This document shows, piece after piece, positions 24,479 to 33,845 of a DNA stretch of 64,000 bases (position 1 is the first letter of the stretch; the number at the start of each line of letters is the position of its first letter). Made by a program: the position numbers and the translations under genes. The notes under the pieces are model-generated. The model searched no databases. It was not told the DNA's origin and worked only from the letters and a program-made list of their open reading frames with translations. Source of the DNA: Streptomyces sp. NBC_01716 (GTDB lineage Bacteria > Actinomycetota > Actinomycetes > Streptomycetales > Streptomycetaceae); NCBI RefSeq assembly GCF_036248275.1, contig NZ_CP109181.1, forward strand, positions 1,984,001-2,048,000, in the 5' to 3' direction.

Positions 24479-25885
24479 TCAGAACCTGAGCAGTCCCCCG
24501 CGGCGGGCGCGCAGCACGAACGCCGCGCCGAGGCCGCACAGGGAGAGCGCGGCCAGAGCCAGCGACAGGGCGCTGCCGCCGGTCGACGCGAGCCCGCCCG
24601 AGCCGCCGTCGCCGCCACCGGAACCGCCGGCGCCGCCGCTGTCGGACCCGCCGCTCGCTCCGTCCGTCGAGCCGCCGTCTGCGGTGCCGCCGTCGGCACC
24701 GGCCGTGTCACTCGGGCTGGGGTCGGGATCCGGTGCCTCGCCGAGGGTGAAGACGAACTCGACGCTGTGGCCGTCCGCCTTGTCCTCGGTGAGCGTGAGG
24801 GTGTACGAGCCGTCCGCCAGCGCGTCGGGGACCTTGAACTCGTAGTCGCTCACGGTGCCTTCACCGTCGGCCGCGGCGTCCGGGAAGGACTCCTCGCTGT
24901 CGGCGAGCGCGACCTTGACCTTGGCGTCATCGGTGTAGCCGCGGGCGGTGATCAGGACGGTCTGCCCGGCGGTGAGGGTCGGATTGACGTCCAGCGTGTT
25001 GCCGTCCTGGTCGGTGACGTCGAGGTCGGCGGGCTCGGTCTCGCTCGGGTCCGGGTCGGGGTCCGGATCCGAGCTCGGCGGCGGCGAGGAGCCGACCGGG
25101 GTTACCGTGTACGAGACGGCCGCCGAGTCCGAGGGGGCGTACGCGGCCGGGTCCGTCGGAACGTACTTCGCCGTCAGGGTGTGCGGTCCCGCCGCGAGCG
25201 TCTTCGTCTTCAACTCGGCGGCGCCCGCGCCGACATCGACGGCGCCCAGTTCGGTGGCGCCGTCGAGGAACGTCACCTTGCCCGCCGCTCCGGCGGGCGT
25301 GACGGCGGCCGTCAGCTTGACCTCCGCACCCGCCGGTGAGGTGTTCGCCGGGGTCGCGGTGAGAGTCGTCGTGGTCGGGTCGGCCGCGGCGGCCTTGACC
25401 GCCCAGGAGTCACCGGTGACCTGGATCTGGGCGCTGAAGTAGTCGAATCCGACGTTGGTGGCGTTGCGGCAGAAGAGCCGGATCTCGTAGGTGCCGTCGA
25501 GCGAACCGGTGGGGGTCACGGTGCGCAGTCGCGTCTCCAGCGCGGTCCCCACGGGGATGTCGGCCGCGACCGGGCCCTGGTCGTACGGCGCGCCCTCCTT
25601 CGTCCTGCCGAGCAGCAGCGTGCCGCCCGAGGCGCGGACCAGGGTCAGGTCGAGCTGCGCCGCGGTGGCGGTGGGGCACGCGGCCTCAGTGGCGACTTTG
25701 GGGAAGGTCGGGTTGTCGGCGATCTTGCCCGAGGTCGCCGGGAACGTCAGCTCGCCGATGTCCCCGGCCGCTCGGGCCTGGGGGGCGAGACCGAGCACGG
25801 CGGCGGCCACTGCCAGCAGCAGCGAGCCGATCAGCAGGAGCGTGGGCGTTCTGGACGACGAGCCGGGCGGTGCGGTGTTACTCAT
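24479..25885 (-). CDS. Ig-like surface protein with LAxTG-type sorting signal
   Basis: This 468-aa exported protein has a signal peptide (~1-40). The N-terminal domain (40-170) reads like a bacterial adhesion-type domain, followed by an Ig-like repeat (TTTTLTATPANTSPAGAEVKLTAAVTP ... HTLTAKYVP, ~175-270) and a second beta domain after a DPDPDP linker (~300-400). A Gly/Ser/Asp spacer precedes LASTG (432-436), a hydrophobic helix and the basic tail RARRGGLLRF. LAxTG is the motif of class E sortases, as in Streptomyces chaplins. The neighbouring sortase-fold protein looks inactive, so a housekeeping sortase may anchor it. Terminator-like hairpins flank the gene. Confidence 0.8.
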   Translation of the reverse strand: MSNTAPPGSSSRTPTLLLIGSLLLAVAAAVLGLAPQARAAGDIGELTFPATSGKIADNPTFPKVATEAACPTATAAQLDLTLVRASGGTLLLGRTKEGAPYDQGPVAADIPVGTALETRLRTVTPTGSLDGTYEIRLFCRNATNVGFDYFSAQIQVTGDSWAVKAAAADPTTTTLTATPANTSPAGAEVKLTAAVTPAGAAGKVTFLDGATELGAVDVGAGAAELKTKTLAAGPHTLTAKYVPTDPAAYAPSDSAAVSYTVTPVGSSPPPSSDPDPDPDPSETEPADLDVTDQDGNTLDVNPTLTAGQTVLITARGYTDDAKVKVALADSEESFPDAAADGEGTVSDYEFKVPDALADGSYTLTLTEDKADGHSVEFVFTLGEAPDPDPSPSDTAGADGGTADGGSTDGASGGSDSGGAGGSGGGDGGSGGLASTGGSALSLALAALSLCGLGAAFVLRARRGGLLRF

Positions 25886-25995
25886 GGTGGGTTGCCCCCC
25901 AATAGGACTGTCTGTCGGGTCAGTTGAGTTGTGCGTGGTCGGTGGCGCGGTCTTCGACGCGGTAGGTGGCGTGCCCGTCGCCGGGTACGCCGGGT

Positions 25996-26023
25996 GGCCG
26001 GACACCCCGAGGGGTGTCCGGCC
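25996..26023 (-). terminator. Strong hairpin between binding-protein and surface-protein genes
   Basis: GGCCGGACACCCC (25996-26008) and GGGGTGTCCGGCC (26011-26023) are perfect 13-bp arms, beginning 25 bp after the stop of the upstream binding-protein gene. Confidence 0.75.
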
Positions 26024-26047
26024 GTCGTGCCGGTCAGTCGGTGGTGA

Positions 26048-27016
26048 TCAGCTCTCGCCCTTCAGGACGGTGCTGCCGCAGTTGGCGACGGTGCCGAAGC
26101 CGTACTCCTCGATGACGGCGTCCTGGTCGCAGACCAGGGAGTTGCCGGTCACGAAGGCCGCCTCGATGTTCGGGAGGTCCAGGTTCTCGGTCGGGACGAC
26201 GTTGTAGACGTCACGGTTGAACGGGAACGCGGTGTTCAGCTTGCCGTCGGCCAGCGTCGGCTGGGCGCCGTCCACCGAGCCGAGCACGGAGAAGCCGCGA
26301 CGGTCGATGACATCGCCGGGCTGGTTGCCCTGGGCGATGTACTGGGCGATGGAGTACGGGGCGATGTCGCCCTCGCTGTCCAGCTCCTCACCGTTGTGCT
26401 CCTGGACCGTGTCGTCGACACACGGGCCGAAGGTGTCCTCGGTCAGACCCAGGGCGCCCAGGAAGAAGGAGCGGGTGCCGGAGCCGGCCTGCGGCAGCAG
26501 CGGGGTGAGCGCGACACCGTTGAGCTCGTCGAGGTCGCAGGTGTAGATGTCCGTGAGCTGCTGCGTGGTGAGCGCGGTGGGCAGGTCGCTGTCGCCGCGG
26601 ACCGCGAAGGTCACCGCGTCCTTGGCGAACGGGATCCAGGTCAGGTCGGTCGTCGAGTCATTGTTGACACCGCGCGAGGAGCGCGCGAAGTCCAGGCAAC
26701 CCGTGTTGTTGTCGACCGCGTTGCGCAGCGCGTTGATCCCGGCCGAGGAACCGTTCGGGCGGGGGATCTCACAGTTCGTGGCGCGCGTCTTGATCGTGGT
26801 CGTGCCCGTGGCGTTGTACGACGCGATGAGGTCACCGCCGGCGACGGCGTTGCCGAGACCGTTGAACACGTCCTGGGTCGTGTCCGAGCCGACACCGGCG
26901 AGCACACGGTACTCGCCGGGCGGCACGTCGGCCTGGGCCGGAACGGCCAGGGCGCCCAGGGCGAGAGCGGTGGCGCCGACCAGGGCACCGATACGTACGC
27001 GGGACTTGACGTTCAC
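26048..27016 (-). CDS. Secreted PstS-like binding protein (short form)
   Basis: The 322-aa product has a Sec signal ending in AVPAQA (residue ~29) and a periplasmic-binding-protein core: LAGVGSDTTQDVFNGLGNAV (the Gly-Ser-Thr anion-binding loop), ASYNATG, LDFARSSRG and the QAGSGTRSFF loop. It lacks a C-terminal anchor and a lipobox, so it should be released or held non-covalently. GTG 27016 follows GGAGGAG. The two-loop arrangement is that of phosphate-binding PstS proteins. It has its own upstream gap of ~210 bp and a terminator behind it, so it can be expressed separately. Confidence 0.8.
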   Translation of the reverse strand: MNVKSRVRIGALVGATALALGALAVPAQADVPPGEYRVLAGVGSDTTQDVFNGLGNAVAGGDLIASYNATGTTTIKTRATNCEIPRPNGSSAGINALRNAVDNNTGCLDFARSSRGVNNDSTTDLTWIPFAKDAVTFAVRGDSDLPTALTTQQLTDIYTCDLDELNGVALTPLLPQAGSGTRSFFLGALGLTEDTFGPCVDDTVQEHNGEELDSEGDIAPYSIAQYIAQGNQPGDVIDRRGFSVLGSVDGAQPTLADGKLNTAFPFNRDVYNVVPTENLDLPNIEAAFVTGNSLVCDQDAVIEEYGFGTVANCGSTVLKGES

Positions 27017-27225
27017 TTCTGTTCTCCTCCGTCATTACGGATATGAGGAATGGACGTTCAAGCGGAAACGCGAAATTCCGAATTCCGGATTCTTTCGACC
27101 ACCGGCCCGTCGACCGGACGTGCATCACCTTTCCGTATCCGCTTACGGGCGGCCACCAACGCGTACCGTTGATCAGGTTACGAATCGATTTACGAGGCGA
27201 CTCCTGGAGAACTCGGCGAAAGACA

Positions 27226-29673
27226 TCAGGCACCCACGGATTTCCGGGCCGAAAGCCGTAGCAGAACGGGACCCGAGAGAGCGGCGACACCTCCCGCCAC
27301 CAGCACACCGAGCAGCACCCAGCGGATGATCCCGAGGACCGTGGAGGGGGTGAGACCGCCGGACTCGGCCACGTTCTGCTTCTCCGGGTCCGGTGGGGTG
27401 GCCGAGACCTCGGGCGCCGCCGCGTCCGGGTCGGCGGACGGATCGCCGGAGCCCGACGCCCCGCCGGAGCCGCCGGCCGCGCCACCGGCGGCGGACCCGT
27501 CGTCCACGAGGGAGCCCCCGGCGGCTGCGCCGGCACCCTCGCCGCCACCGCCGCCACTGCCGCCGGAATCTCCTCCTCCGCCGCCTTCCTTCGCGTTCTG
27601 GAGCAGGTCGGCCGCGGCCAGCGCCTGGGTGCGCAGCGCCTTGGGCAGCGGGGCGTAACCGGGCGGAAGCTGTCCCCGCGAGACTCCGGGGGCCTGACCC
27701 GCACCGACCGCGTAGCGGATCAGGGACGCGTAGTCCTTGCGGTCCGTGGCGGCGGTGTTGGTGAATCCGGCCGCGTACACGACCGAGGCGAGCGGGTAGG
27801 CGCCGCCCTTGGCCGCGCCCGGGTCGGTTCCGAGCACCCCCGCCACCGGGGACTTCTTCATATCGGCCACCCCGGCGAGCAGCGAGTCCTCGGTGGGCTG
27901 GACGAATTTTCCGTCCGCGTTGCGCAGGGCGGCCGTCTGGAGGCCGTAACGCGCGGCGGACGCGGCGTCGACGAGGGCGAGCACCATCCGCTGACCGGGC
28001 AGCGGCGGGGTGTTGATCAGCTTGGCGGGCGAGCCGTTGCTGCCCGCGTCGGCCGTGGTGGTGGCGCCGTTGTTGCCGCGCCGGGTGCGCAGCGCGCCGT
28101 CGTGCATGTCCTGGACGTACGGGGCGACCTCGGTCGTGCCGTACTCCAGGGTCTCCTCGCCGATCGTCACCTCGGTCTTGGTGGGGTCCGCCTTGGGGAA
28201 GTCGGACAGCGACTCGTCCGTGGCGAGACCGAGGTCGGCGAAGAAGGGATTGATCTTCGCTCCCCAGGGGTCCGCGGTGCCCGAGAGGAATTCCTTCGCC
28301 TCGCGGTCCGACCTGAGCCACTGCCAGGCCATTCTCGTGGTGTCGGTATTCGCGAGCTGGACCATGAGACTCATGGGCGGCTGCGAGGTCGCTTTCCAGT
28401 CCTTGAATTCAGGGTTCAGCTCTTTGAATTCCGGGTCGTGGAACAGGCTGAGCGGATTTTCCTTGACATGCTCGGGTATTTCACGCCTGCTGCGGGTCAC
28501 ATCCTTCTGGTACGAGGAGGTGAGCAGCTTCGCGAGCAGTCTGGGGGTGAGTTTCATCGAGGTGAGCTGTCCGGCCCCGGGCAGTTCGACGAAGTAGCCC
28601 ACCGCGAGACCGCTGACGGCCACGGGCGCGTGTACGACGTCGGGACCGTCCGCCGGTGCCTCGACCGGGTCGACGGTGAAGGCCAGTCCGGGCGATCCCG
28701 CGGCCGGGCGGGAGATCGTGTCCCTGGCCCCGGCCTCACCACTCTGGCTGAAGGCGAACTTGGCGCCGCCGGGCGCCGAGCAGACCGCGGGCTGCCACGA
28801 CGAGATCGCGTCGGTGACCAGCTCCGAGCCGGTCACCCGGCGCTCCTCCCGGTCGGCCGGGCAGGTGTTGCCGACGGGCAGGAATTCCAGCGGAACGAGC
28901 ATGCGCTGCGCCCAGTTGGAGGCGGAGAGCGGGGACGACTGGAGCGGGTTGCCCGCGCCCGTCGTGCCGTCGACGTCGTGTTCGCCGCGCGGGACGATCA
29001 CCAGGAAGCAGGAGCGGCCCTTGACGACGCCGCCCTGCGTCACCGGGGCGCCGCAGCCGAGCTGGTCGGCCTCCTGGTCGGTGAGCATCGGGAAGGTGAA
29101 CTCGCCGGTGCCGTCCGCGTGGGTGACCGCGTAGGGCTCCTCGTTGGTGTTCAGGGTGCCGAAGTAGGTCCAGTCCCGGGACCCGGTGGTCTTCGGCTGG
29201 CCGTTGGCGGGCTCGAAGGGGACGTACGACTCGCGCTCCCCATTGTCGACGTACTCCGTCTCCGCCGGGTCGGGCACCGCGCCGATCTGCCTGAGCGACG
29301 TCCAGGAGCCGCCCTGCCGTACGCCGCTGCCGCCGAACTGGCACTGCTCGCGCCGGGGTCCCCCGGAGCCGCCCCAGCACTGCATGATCTGAAGGTAGTT
29401 GTGCTTGAAGCCGCTCTCGGTGGGCTTGCCGCCGGTCCAGCTCACGCGGACGCCCTGGGCCCGGAGCTGCTTGGTCTGGTGGACGGTGACCTTCAGGCCG
29501 GAGAAGTCGTCGTACTTCCCCTTCTCGCCGGTCACCGTCACCGCGGAGCCGGCGGACGCCGCCTCGGCGGGGGTGGTCGCGGCCGGCAGCGGGAGCAGCG
29601 CCACCACGAGGGCGGCGAACAGCGCGGCGATGCCTGTCGTCAGCCGTACGCGTACGGCCGTGGGCCTGCTCAT
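27226..29673 (-). CDS. Large membrane-anchored PstS-like protein (815 aa)
   Basis: This is an 815-aa exported protein, twice the length of a normal PstS. It has a signal peptide (~1-39), an N-terminal beta-rich domain (VTVTGEKGKYDDFSGLKVTVHQTKQL) and a central and C-terminal binding-protein-like region (LRTRRGNNGATTTADAGSNG, VYAAGFTNTAATDRKDYASLIRYAV). A Gly/Ser/Ala spacer (~690-760) precedes a membrane helix (~787-808) with a short basic tail. The topology places the binding region outside the cell on a flexible stalk. Its start overlaps the preceding pstS stop (ATGA), so it is made with the transporter. The family is not characterised as far as I know. Confidence 0.72.
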   Translation of the reverse strand: MSRPTAVRVRLTTGIAALFAALVVALLPLPAATTPAEAASAGSAVTVTGEKGKYDDFSGLKVTVHQTKQLRAQGVRVSWTGGKPTESGFKHNYLQIMQCWGGSGGPRREQCQFGGSGVRQGGSWTSLRQIGAVPDPAETEYVDNGERESYVPFEPANGQPKTTGSRDWTYFGTLNTNEEPYAVTHADGTGEFTFPMLTDQEADQLGCGAPVTQGGVVKGRSCFLVIVPRGEHDVDGTTGAGNPLQSSPLSASNWAQRMLVPLEFLPVGNTCPADREERRVTGSELVTDAISSWQPAVCSAPGGAKFAFSQSGEAGARDTISRPAAGSPGLAFTVDPVEAPADGPDVVHAPVAVSGLAVGYFVELPGAGQLTSMKLTPRLLAKLLTSSYQKDVTRSRREIPEHVKENPLSLFHDPEFKELNPEFKDWKATSQPPMSLMVQLANTDTTRMAWQWLRSDREAKEFLSGTADPWGAKINPFFADLGLATDESLSDFPKADPTKTEVTIGEETLEYGTTEVAPYVQDMHDGALRTRRGNNGATTTADAGSNGSPAKLINTPPLPGQRMVLALVDAASAARYGLQTAALRNADGKFVQPTEDSLLAGVADMKKSPVAGVLGTDPGAAKGGAYPLASVVYAAGFTNTAATDRKDYASLIRYAVGAGQAPGVSRGQLPPGYAPLPKALRTQALAAADLLQNAKEGGGGGDSGGSGGGGGEGAGAAAGGSLVDDGSAAGGAAGGSGGASGSGDPSADPDAAAPEVSATPPDPEKQNVAESGGLTPSTVLGIIRWVLLGVLVAGGVAALSGPVLLRLSARKSVGA

Positions 29674-31382
29674 CGGAAGCCTTCCTTGCGTCGGGTGCGC
29701 GCGGCCAGGGCGCGTGCGGTGAGCGGCGGCCCGACGACCACGCCGAGCAGCAGGACCGCGGACAGGGCCATGAGGACGCCGCGCAGACCACCGGAGTCGC
29801 CGGAGGCGAGCGTGACGGGGTTGGCCGCGACCGAGGAGTCCCCGAGGGATTCGCCGGCGATCAGTTCGCCGGTGTCCGGGTCGATGGCACCGCCGGCCGC
29901 GCTGCCCGCCGTCTCGCCGGAGGCTCCGCCGGCGCCCGTGGCACCCTCGGTGGAGGCGCCGCCCGTGCCGGCCGTGGCCGCGCCGCCCGAGGCGCCGCCC
30001 GTGCCACCACCGCCGGTGCCGCCGGTGGCCGCGCCGCCGGTCCCGCCGCCGGAGCCGCCGCCCGTCGCACCGGGCTTCACGGGTGTCTTCTCCTTGGCGC
30101 CTGCCGTGCCGTCCGCGCACTGTGTCGGTCCGCGCTTGTCGCACGCCTTCGGGTAAGGGGCGTTCTTGGCAAGGGTGTTGGAGCCGTCGGCGGAGAAGGT
30201 GGGGTTACGGCACTTCGAGATGTTCGTGCTGCCGGACGGCGCTCCCGGGATCTTCTTGACCTGCGCGAATCCGGCCTCGACCAGGTTCCTGGGGAGTGGC
30301 GAGTAGCCCAGCTCCTCGGCCTGTTGCTGGCCGTCGCAGAGGAAGTAGTTGGCGAAGGTGCCGAGTGTCTTGCCCTTGGCGGTGGTGAAGGGCTGTTCGG
30401 CCTTGGTCGGGATGATCATGTAGCTGTAGCTGGAGAGCGCGTAGGTGCGGCGGTCGGGCGACCGGTAGACGTTGTCGAGGATCTGCGTCAGATAGTTCGG
30501 GGAGCTCTTGTCCTCGTTGATGCGGGCCCGCATCAGGGCCACGGCGACGCTCGACGCGGTCGGCTCGACGTAGTACCCCGACGCGTTGAGCAGTTTCGCC
30601 ACCGGGAAGCCGGTCGTGATCGCGTACGAGTACTCGACGTAGGTGATCGCCCCGTCGGCGTGCCCCTGCTTGGTGAAGCCGGAGACGCCGAGCGAACCGG
30701 ACTTGGCGATGTGCGAGGACCCGGGCACGACGGGGAAGTACGAGGTCATTCCGCACGGCGTGGACCTGCCCGCCCGGCGGCAGTAGTCGTTCCACAGGCT
30801 GCCGTGTTCCTTGGCCATCCAGGTGGTGAGCTGGGCCGTCGTACCGGAGCCGTCGGAGCGCACGACCGGGACGACACGACGCGCGGGCAGGTTGAGCCCG
30901 GGGTTGTCGGCCCGGATCTCCGCCGCGTTCCACATGGTGATCTTCCCGGTGAAGATCTTGGTGACGACGTCGCCGGAGAGCCGCAGATTGGTGACCTTCT
31001 TGCCACCGATCTTGAGGTTGTACATGAAGGCGGTGCCGCCCGCGACGATCGGCATGTAGGCGTAGCCGCGCTTGGGCGGGGCGTCCGTGGCACCGGCCTC
31101 GGTCAGCCCGTACGGGATCTCGGAGACGGCGAAGTCGGCGGTGCCGTTCTTGAACTGCTCACGGCCGACCGATGAGCCCAGCGCCGCGTAGTTGACCGTC
31201 ATACCGCTGTTGGAGGAGACGTTGCGGCGCCACTGGTCGAGCGCGTTGGAGCTCCAGGTGGAGCCCGCGCCGCTGATCTTGGTGTACGAGGCCGCCTCGG
31301 CGGCCGGCGGATGGAAGGCGAGCAGCGCGCAGAGCAACGCGGCTACCGCCATGGTCAGTCGGGAGACGGTGGCCGGTCTCAC
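29670..31382 (-). CDS. pstS: Membrane-anchored PstS phosphate-binding protein
   Basis: The 570-aa product has a signal peptide (1-30), a complete PstS domain (ISGAGSTWSSNALDQW, VGREQFKNGTADFAVSEIPY, MWNAAEIRADNPGLNLP, VVRSDGSGTTAQLTTW) to about residue 400, a 90-residue Gly/Thr/Ala spacer, and a C-terminal membrane helix (~535-558) with basic tail. Streptomyces PstS is usually a lipoprotein; here there is no lipobox and the C-terminal helix replaces it. GTG 31382 overlaps the pstA stop. Confidence 0.85.
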   Translation of the reverse strand: MRPATVSRLTMAVAALLCALLAFHPPAAEAASYTKISGAGSTWSSNALDQWRRNVSSNSGMTVNYAALGSSVGREQFKNGTADFAVSEIPYGLTEAGATDAPPKRGYAYMPIVAGGTAFMYNLKIGGKKVTNLRLSGDVVTKIFTGKITMWNAAEIRADNPGLNLPARRVVPVVRSDGSGTTAQLTTWMAKEHGSLWNDYCRRAGRSTPCGMTSYFPVVPGSSHIAKSGSLGVSGFTKQGHADGAITYVEYSYAITTGFPVAKLLNASGYYVEPTASSVAVALMRARINEDKSSPNYLTQILDNVYRSPDRRTYALSSYSYMIIPTKAEQPFTTAKGKTLGTFANYFLCDGQQQAEELGYSPLPRNLVEAGFAQVKKIPGAPSGSTNISKCRNPTFSADGSNTLAKNAPYPKACDKRGPTQCADGTAGAKEKTPVKPGATGGGSGGGTGGAATGGTGGGGTGGASGGAATAGTGGASTEGATGAGGASGETAGSAAGGAIDPDTGELIAGESLGDSSVAANPVTLASGDSGGLRGVLMALSAVLLLGVVVGPPLTARALAARTRRKEGFR

Positions 31383-32674
31383 GGGGCACTCCTTCTGGGT
31401 GTACGGGGTGGACTCGGCTGCTTGGTGGGGGAATCCGGGCCGGGGCCCGGGGGCGGCACGGCGCCGGCGGGACCGGCGCCTGCGGGGCGGGCCGCGGCGC
31501 GGGCCGCCATCCGTTCGGCGTCCTGCCGCGACGCCCTTACCCTGCGGTGTTCCTGACGGCGCGTCAGCTGGCCGGGGCCGCGCCCGCCGATGACCCGGGC
31601 GATCACGAACAGCAGCAGCACCAGGGCCATCAGCACCGCCGCCGTACCGAAACCGCGCGCGATCATGGTGGGTTCGGGCGACTTGACGAACTCGAAGGTG
31701 GCCAGCGGCAGGGAGAGCTGCGGCCCCTCGATCGGGTTGGCGTTGATCTCGGCGGTGAATCCGGCGGTGAGCAGCACCGGCGAGGTCTCACCGACCCCGC
31801 GCGCGGTACCGAGGATCACGGAGGTCGTCAGACCGGAGCGCGCGGTCGGCAGCACCACGTGCCAGACGGTGCGCCAGCGCGAGGTGCCGAGCGCGTACGC
31901 CGCCTCGCGCAGATTGCCCGGCACCAGCCGGATCACCACGTCCGCCGCCCTGATGATGATCGGCAGCATCATCACGGCGAGCGCGAGGGATGCCGCGAAG
32001 CCGGACCGGTCGAAGCCGAGCGCGAGGATGATCGTCGCGTAGATGAACAGACCCGCGACGATCGACGGCAGCGCGGTCATCGCCTCGACGACGGTCCGTA
32101 CGAACCGGGCGAAGCGGCCCGGGACCTCGTTGAGGAAGACCGCACAGAGCAGCCCCGTCGGCACGGTGATGGCGAGCGCGATGGTGATCTGTTCGAGGGT
32201 GCCGAGGATCGCGTGCACGATGCCGCCGGTCGTGAGCGGATCCAGCGGGCCCGCCTCGGCCATGTCCTGGGTGAAGAAGTTCAGGTGCGGCAGCGCCTTG
32301 CGGCCCTCCCACAGCGTGTAGACGACGACGCACGCGAGCGCGCCGACCATCACCAGGCCGAGGCTCTGTACGACGACGGCGGCGAGCCGGTCGCGTACCG
32401 CTGGCCCCGCCTCGTCGAAGGAGACCAACAGGCCGTAGAGCAGCAGGAACAGGAGGTACGCGACGACCAGGAAACCGACGGCGCCGCTGAACGGCAGCAG
32501 CCGGGTGAACAGCAGCCCGGTGAGGGACAGGGCGGCGGCAGCGGCGCCGAGCAGCGCGTACACGTCGGTGGCGCGCAGCCGGCTCGGTGAGCGCCGCTCC
32601 TCCCCCACCGACGGGGCGCGCGGGGGCGGACCGGGGGTGCCCGGCGCGGCCGGTCTCTCCGGCGCGATGGTCAT
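31379..32674 (-). CDS. pstA: Phosphate-type ABC permease PstA
   Basis: This 431-aa protein is longer than typical PstA (~300) owing to a Pro-rich cytosolic N-terminus, two extra N-terminal helices and a charged C-terminal tail. The permease core includes GLLCAVFLNEV, TALPSIVAGLFIY and the EAA loop REAAYALGTSRWRTVWHVVLPTARSGL. It pairs with PstC to form the membrane channel. ATG 32674 lies behind GAGGGG, 94 bp after pstC. Confidence 0.92.
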   Translation of the reverse strand: MTIAPERPAAPGTPGPPPRAPSVGEERRSPSRLRATDVYALLGAAAAALSLTGLLFTRLLPFSGAVGFLVVAYLLFLLLYGLLVSFDEAGPAVRDRLAAVVVQSLGLVMVGALACVVVYTLWEGRKALPHLNFFTQDMAEAGPLDPLTTGGIVHAILGTLEQITIALAITVPTGLLCAVFLNEVPGRFARFVRTVVEAMTALPSIVAGLFIYATIILALGFDRSGFAASLALAVMMLPIIIRAADVVIRLVPGNLREAAYALGTSRWRTVWHVVLPTARSGLTTSVILGTARGVGETSPVLLTAGFTAEINANPIEGPQLSLPLATFEFVKSPEPTMIARGFGTAAVLMALVLLLFVIARVIGGRGPGQLTRRQEHRRVRASRQDAERMAARAAARPAGAGPAGAVPPPGPGPDSPTKQPSPPRTPRRSAP

Positions 32675-32711
32675 CTGCGGTGTCCCCTCATCGACTTGTT
32701 GGCTTCTTTCA

Positions 32712-32776
32712 CTCGCCCCGGCCTCATTCGCGTGGGCCTGATTCGCTCCGGCACCGCTCGCCCCGGCCTCATTCGC
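32712..32776. repeat. Duplicated 20-bp segment between pstC and pstA
   Basis: CTCGCCCCGGCCTCATTCGC occurs at 32712-32731 and again at 32757-32776; the second copy contains the pstC stop codon. It looks like a small tandem duplication that lengthened the spacer. Confidence 0.8.
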
Positions 32777-33809
32777 TCGCCGCTCCGGAGCGGCTGCGGG
32801 CGACGATCGAGGAGGCGGCGAAGTTGACGACGAGAGTCATCAGGAAGAGCGCGAAGCCCGCGGCCATCAGCGCCGACATGCCGAACTCGCTTGCCTCGCC
32901 GTAGCGCAGAGCGATCAGCGCGGCGACCGAACTGGAGCCGCTCTGGAGCACATGCCACTGGATCTCGAAGACCGGCGAGATGATCAGGTACACCCCGATG
33001 GTCTCGCCCAGCGCGCGGCCGAGCCCGAGCATCGTGCCGCCGATCATGCCGCCCTTGCCGAACGGCAGGACGACGCTGGAGATCATTCCCCAGCGGGTGG
33101 CCCCCAGCGCGAACGCGCCCTCGCGCTCGCCGACGGGCGCCTGCGAGAACACCTCGCGCATCACGGAGCACGCGATCGGAGCCACCATCAGGGCGACGAC
33201 GACGCCCGCGATGAGGGTCGAGGAGGTGTAGACGGTCTCCGGCGCGAGCGGGTCGGCCGGATCGGCCCCGGGCACGCTGAAGACCGGTATCCAGCCCAGG
33301 TAGGTGGCGATCCAGCGGGCGGTGGGCAGGATCTGGCCCTCGAAGAAGAACAGCCCCCACAGGCCGTAGACGACGGACGGCACGGCCGCCATCAGGTCGA
33401 CCACACCGATCAGCGTCTGCCGCAGCCGGGGCGGCGCGTACTCCGAGATGTAGAGCGCCCCGCCGACCGCCAGCGGTACCGCGACGACGATCGCGACCAG
33501 TGCGATCAGCACGGTCCCGACCAGCACCGCCGCGATCCCGAAGCGGCCGGCGTCCGGTTCCCAGGTCTCGGTCGTCAGGAACGACCAACCGGCCTTGGAG
33601 AGCGCCTGCCAGGCGCGGTAGAGCAGGAATCCGCCCACCATGAGCATGACGGCGAGAACGAATCCGCCCCCGCCACGGGCGACGCCCCGGAAGACGCGGT
33701 CGGGCAGGCCCGGGTCCGCGTAGAGCCTCCGGGGCACATCGGCTTCCGCCCCACTCGCTTTTCTCGTCACGCGGCCGACGCTCTCGATACGCGATTGACG
33801 AGCGCGCAC
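32769..33809 (-). CDS. pstC: Phosphate-type ABC permease PstC
   Basis: The protein is 346 aa from GTG 33809, with about six membrane helices, GGALYISEYAPPRLRQTL, AVPSVVYGLWGLFFF and the EAA loop REGAFALGATRWGMISSVVLPFGKGGM. It is the first gene of the Pst-like locus. A GTG about 36 bp downstream (reading VTRKASG) is an alternative start. GTTCACATCTCGG just upstream has a GTTCA element reminiscent of half a PHO box, but the second repeat is poor, so PhoP control is only a possibility. Confidence 0.9.
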   Translation of the reverse strand: MRARQSRIESVGRVTRKASGAEADVPRRLYADPGLPDRVFRGVARGGGGFVLAVMLMVGGFLLYRAWQALSKAGWSFLTTETWEPDAGRFGIAAVLVGTVLIALVAIVVAVPLAVGGALYISEYAPPRLRQTLIGVVDLMAAVPSVVYGLWGLFFFEGQILPTARWIATYLGWIPVFSVPGADPADPLAPETVYTSSTLIAGVVVALMVAPIACSVMREVFSQAPVGEREGAFALGATRWGMISSVVLPFGKGGMIGGTMLGLGRALGETIGVYLIISPVFEIQWHVLQSGSSSVAALIALRYGEASEFGMSALMAAGFALFLMTLVVNFAASSIVARSRSGAASE

Positions 33810-33830
33810 CGAGATGTGAACGAGGTGTGC

Positions 33831-33845
33831 CCTAAGGGCAACTTC
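33831..33845. repeat. Left arm of a 15-bp inverted repeat flanking the DUF1508-like gene
   Basis: CCTAAGGGCAACTTC is the exact reverse complement of 34331-34345. The arm contains the stop codon of the enclosed gene. Confidence 0.85.

Noticed and set aside
27017..27225. Possible gene or PHO box in the gap upstream of the short PstS-like protein
   Set aside because: No frame with start and motif and no GTTCAC-type direct repeat could be read; treated as promoter region only.
28102..30156. 684-codon plus-strand frame opposite the PstS-like genes
   Set aside because: Antisense shadow with no motifs; the minus-strand genes have signal peptides and binding-protein signatures.
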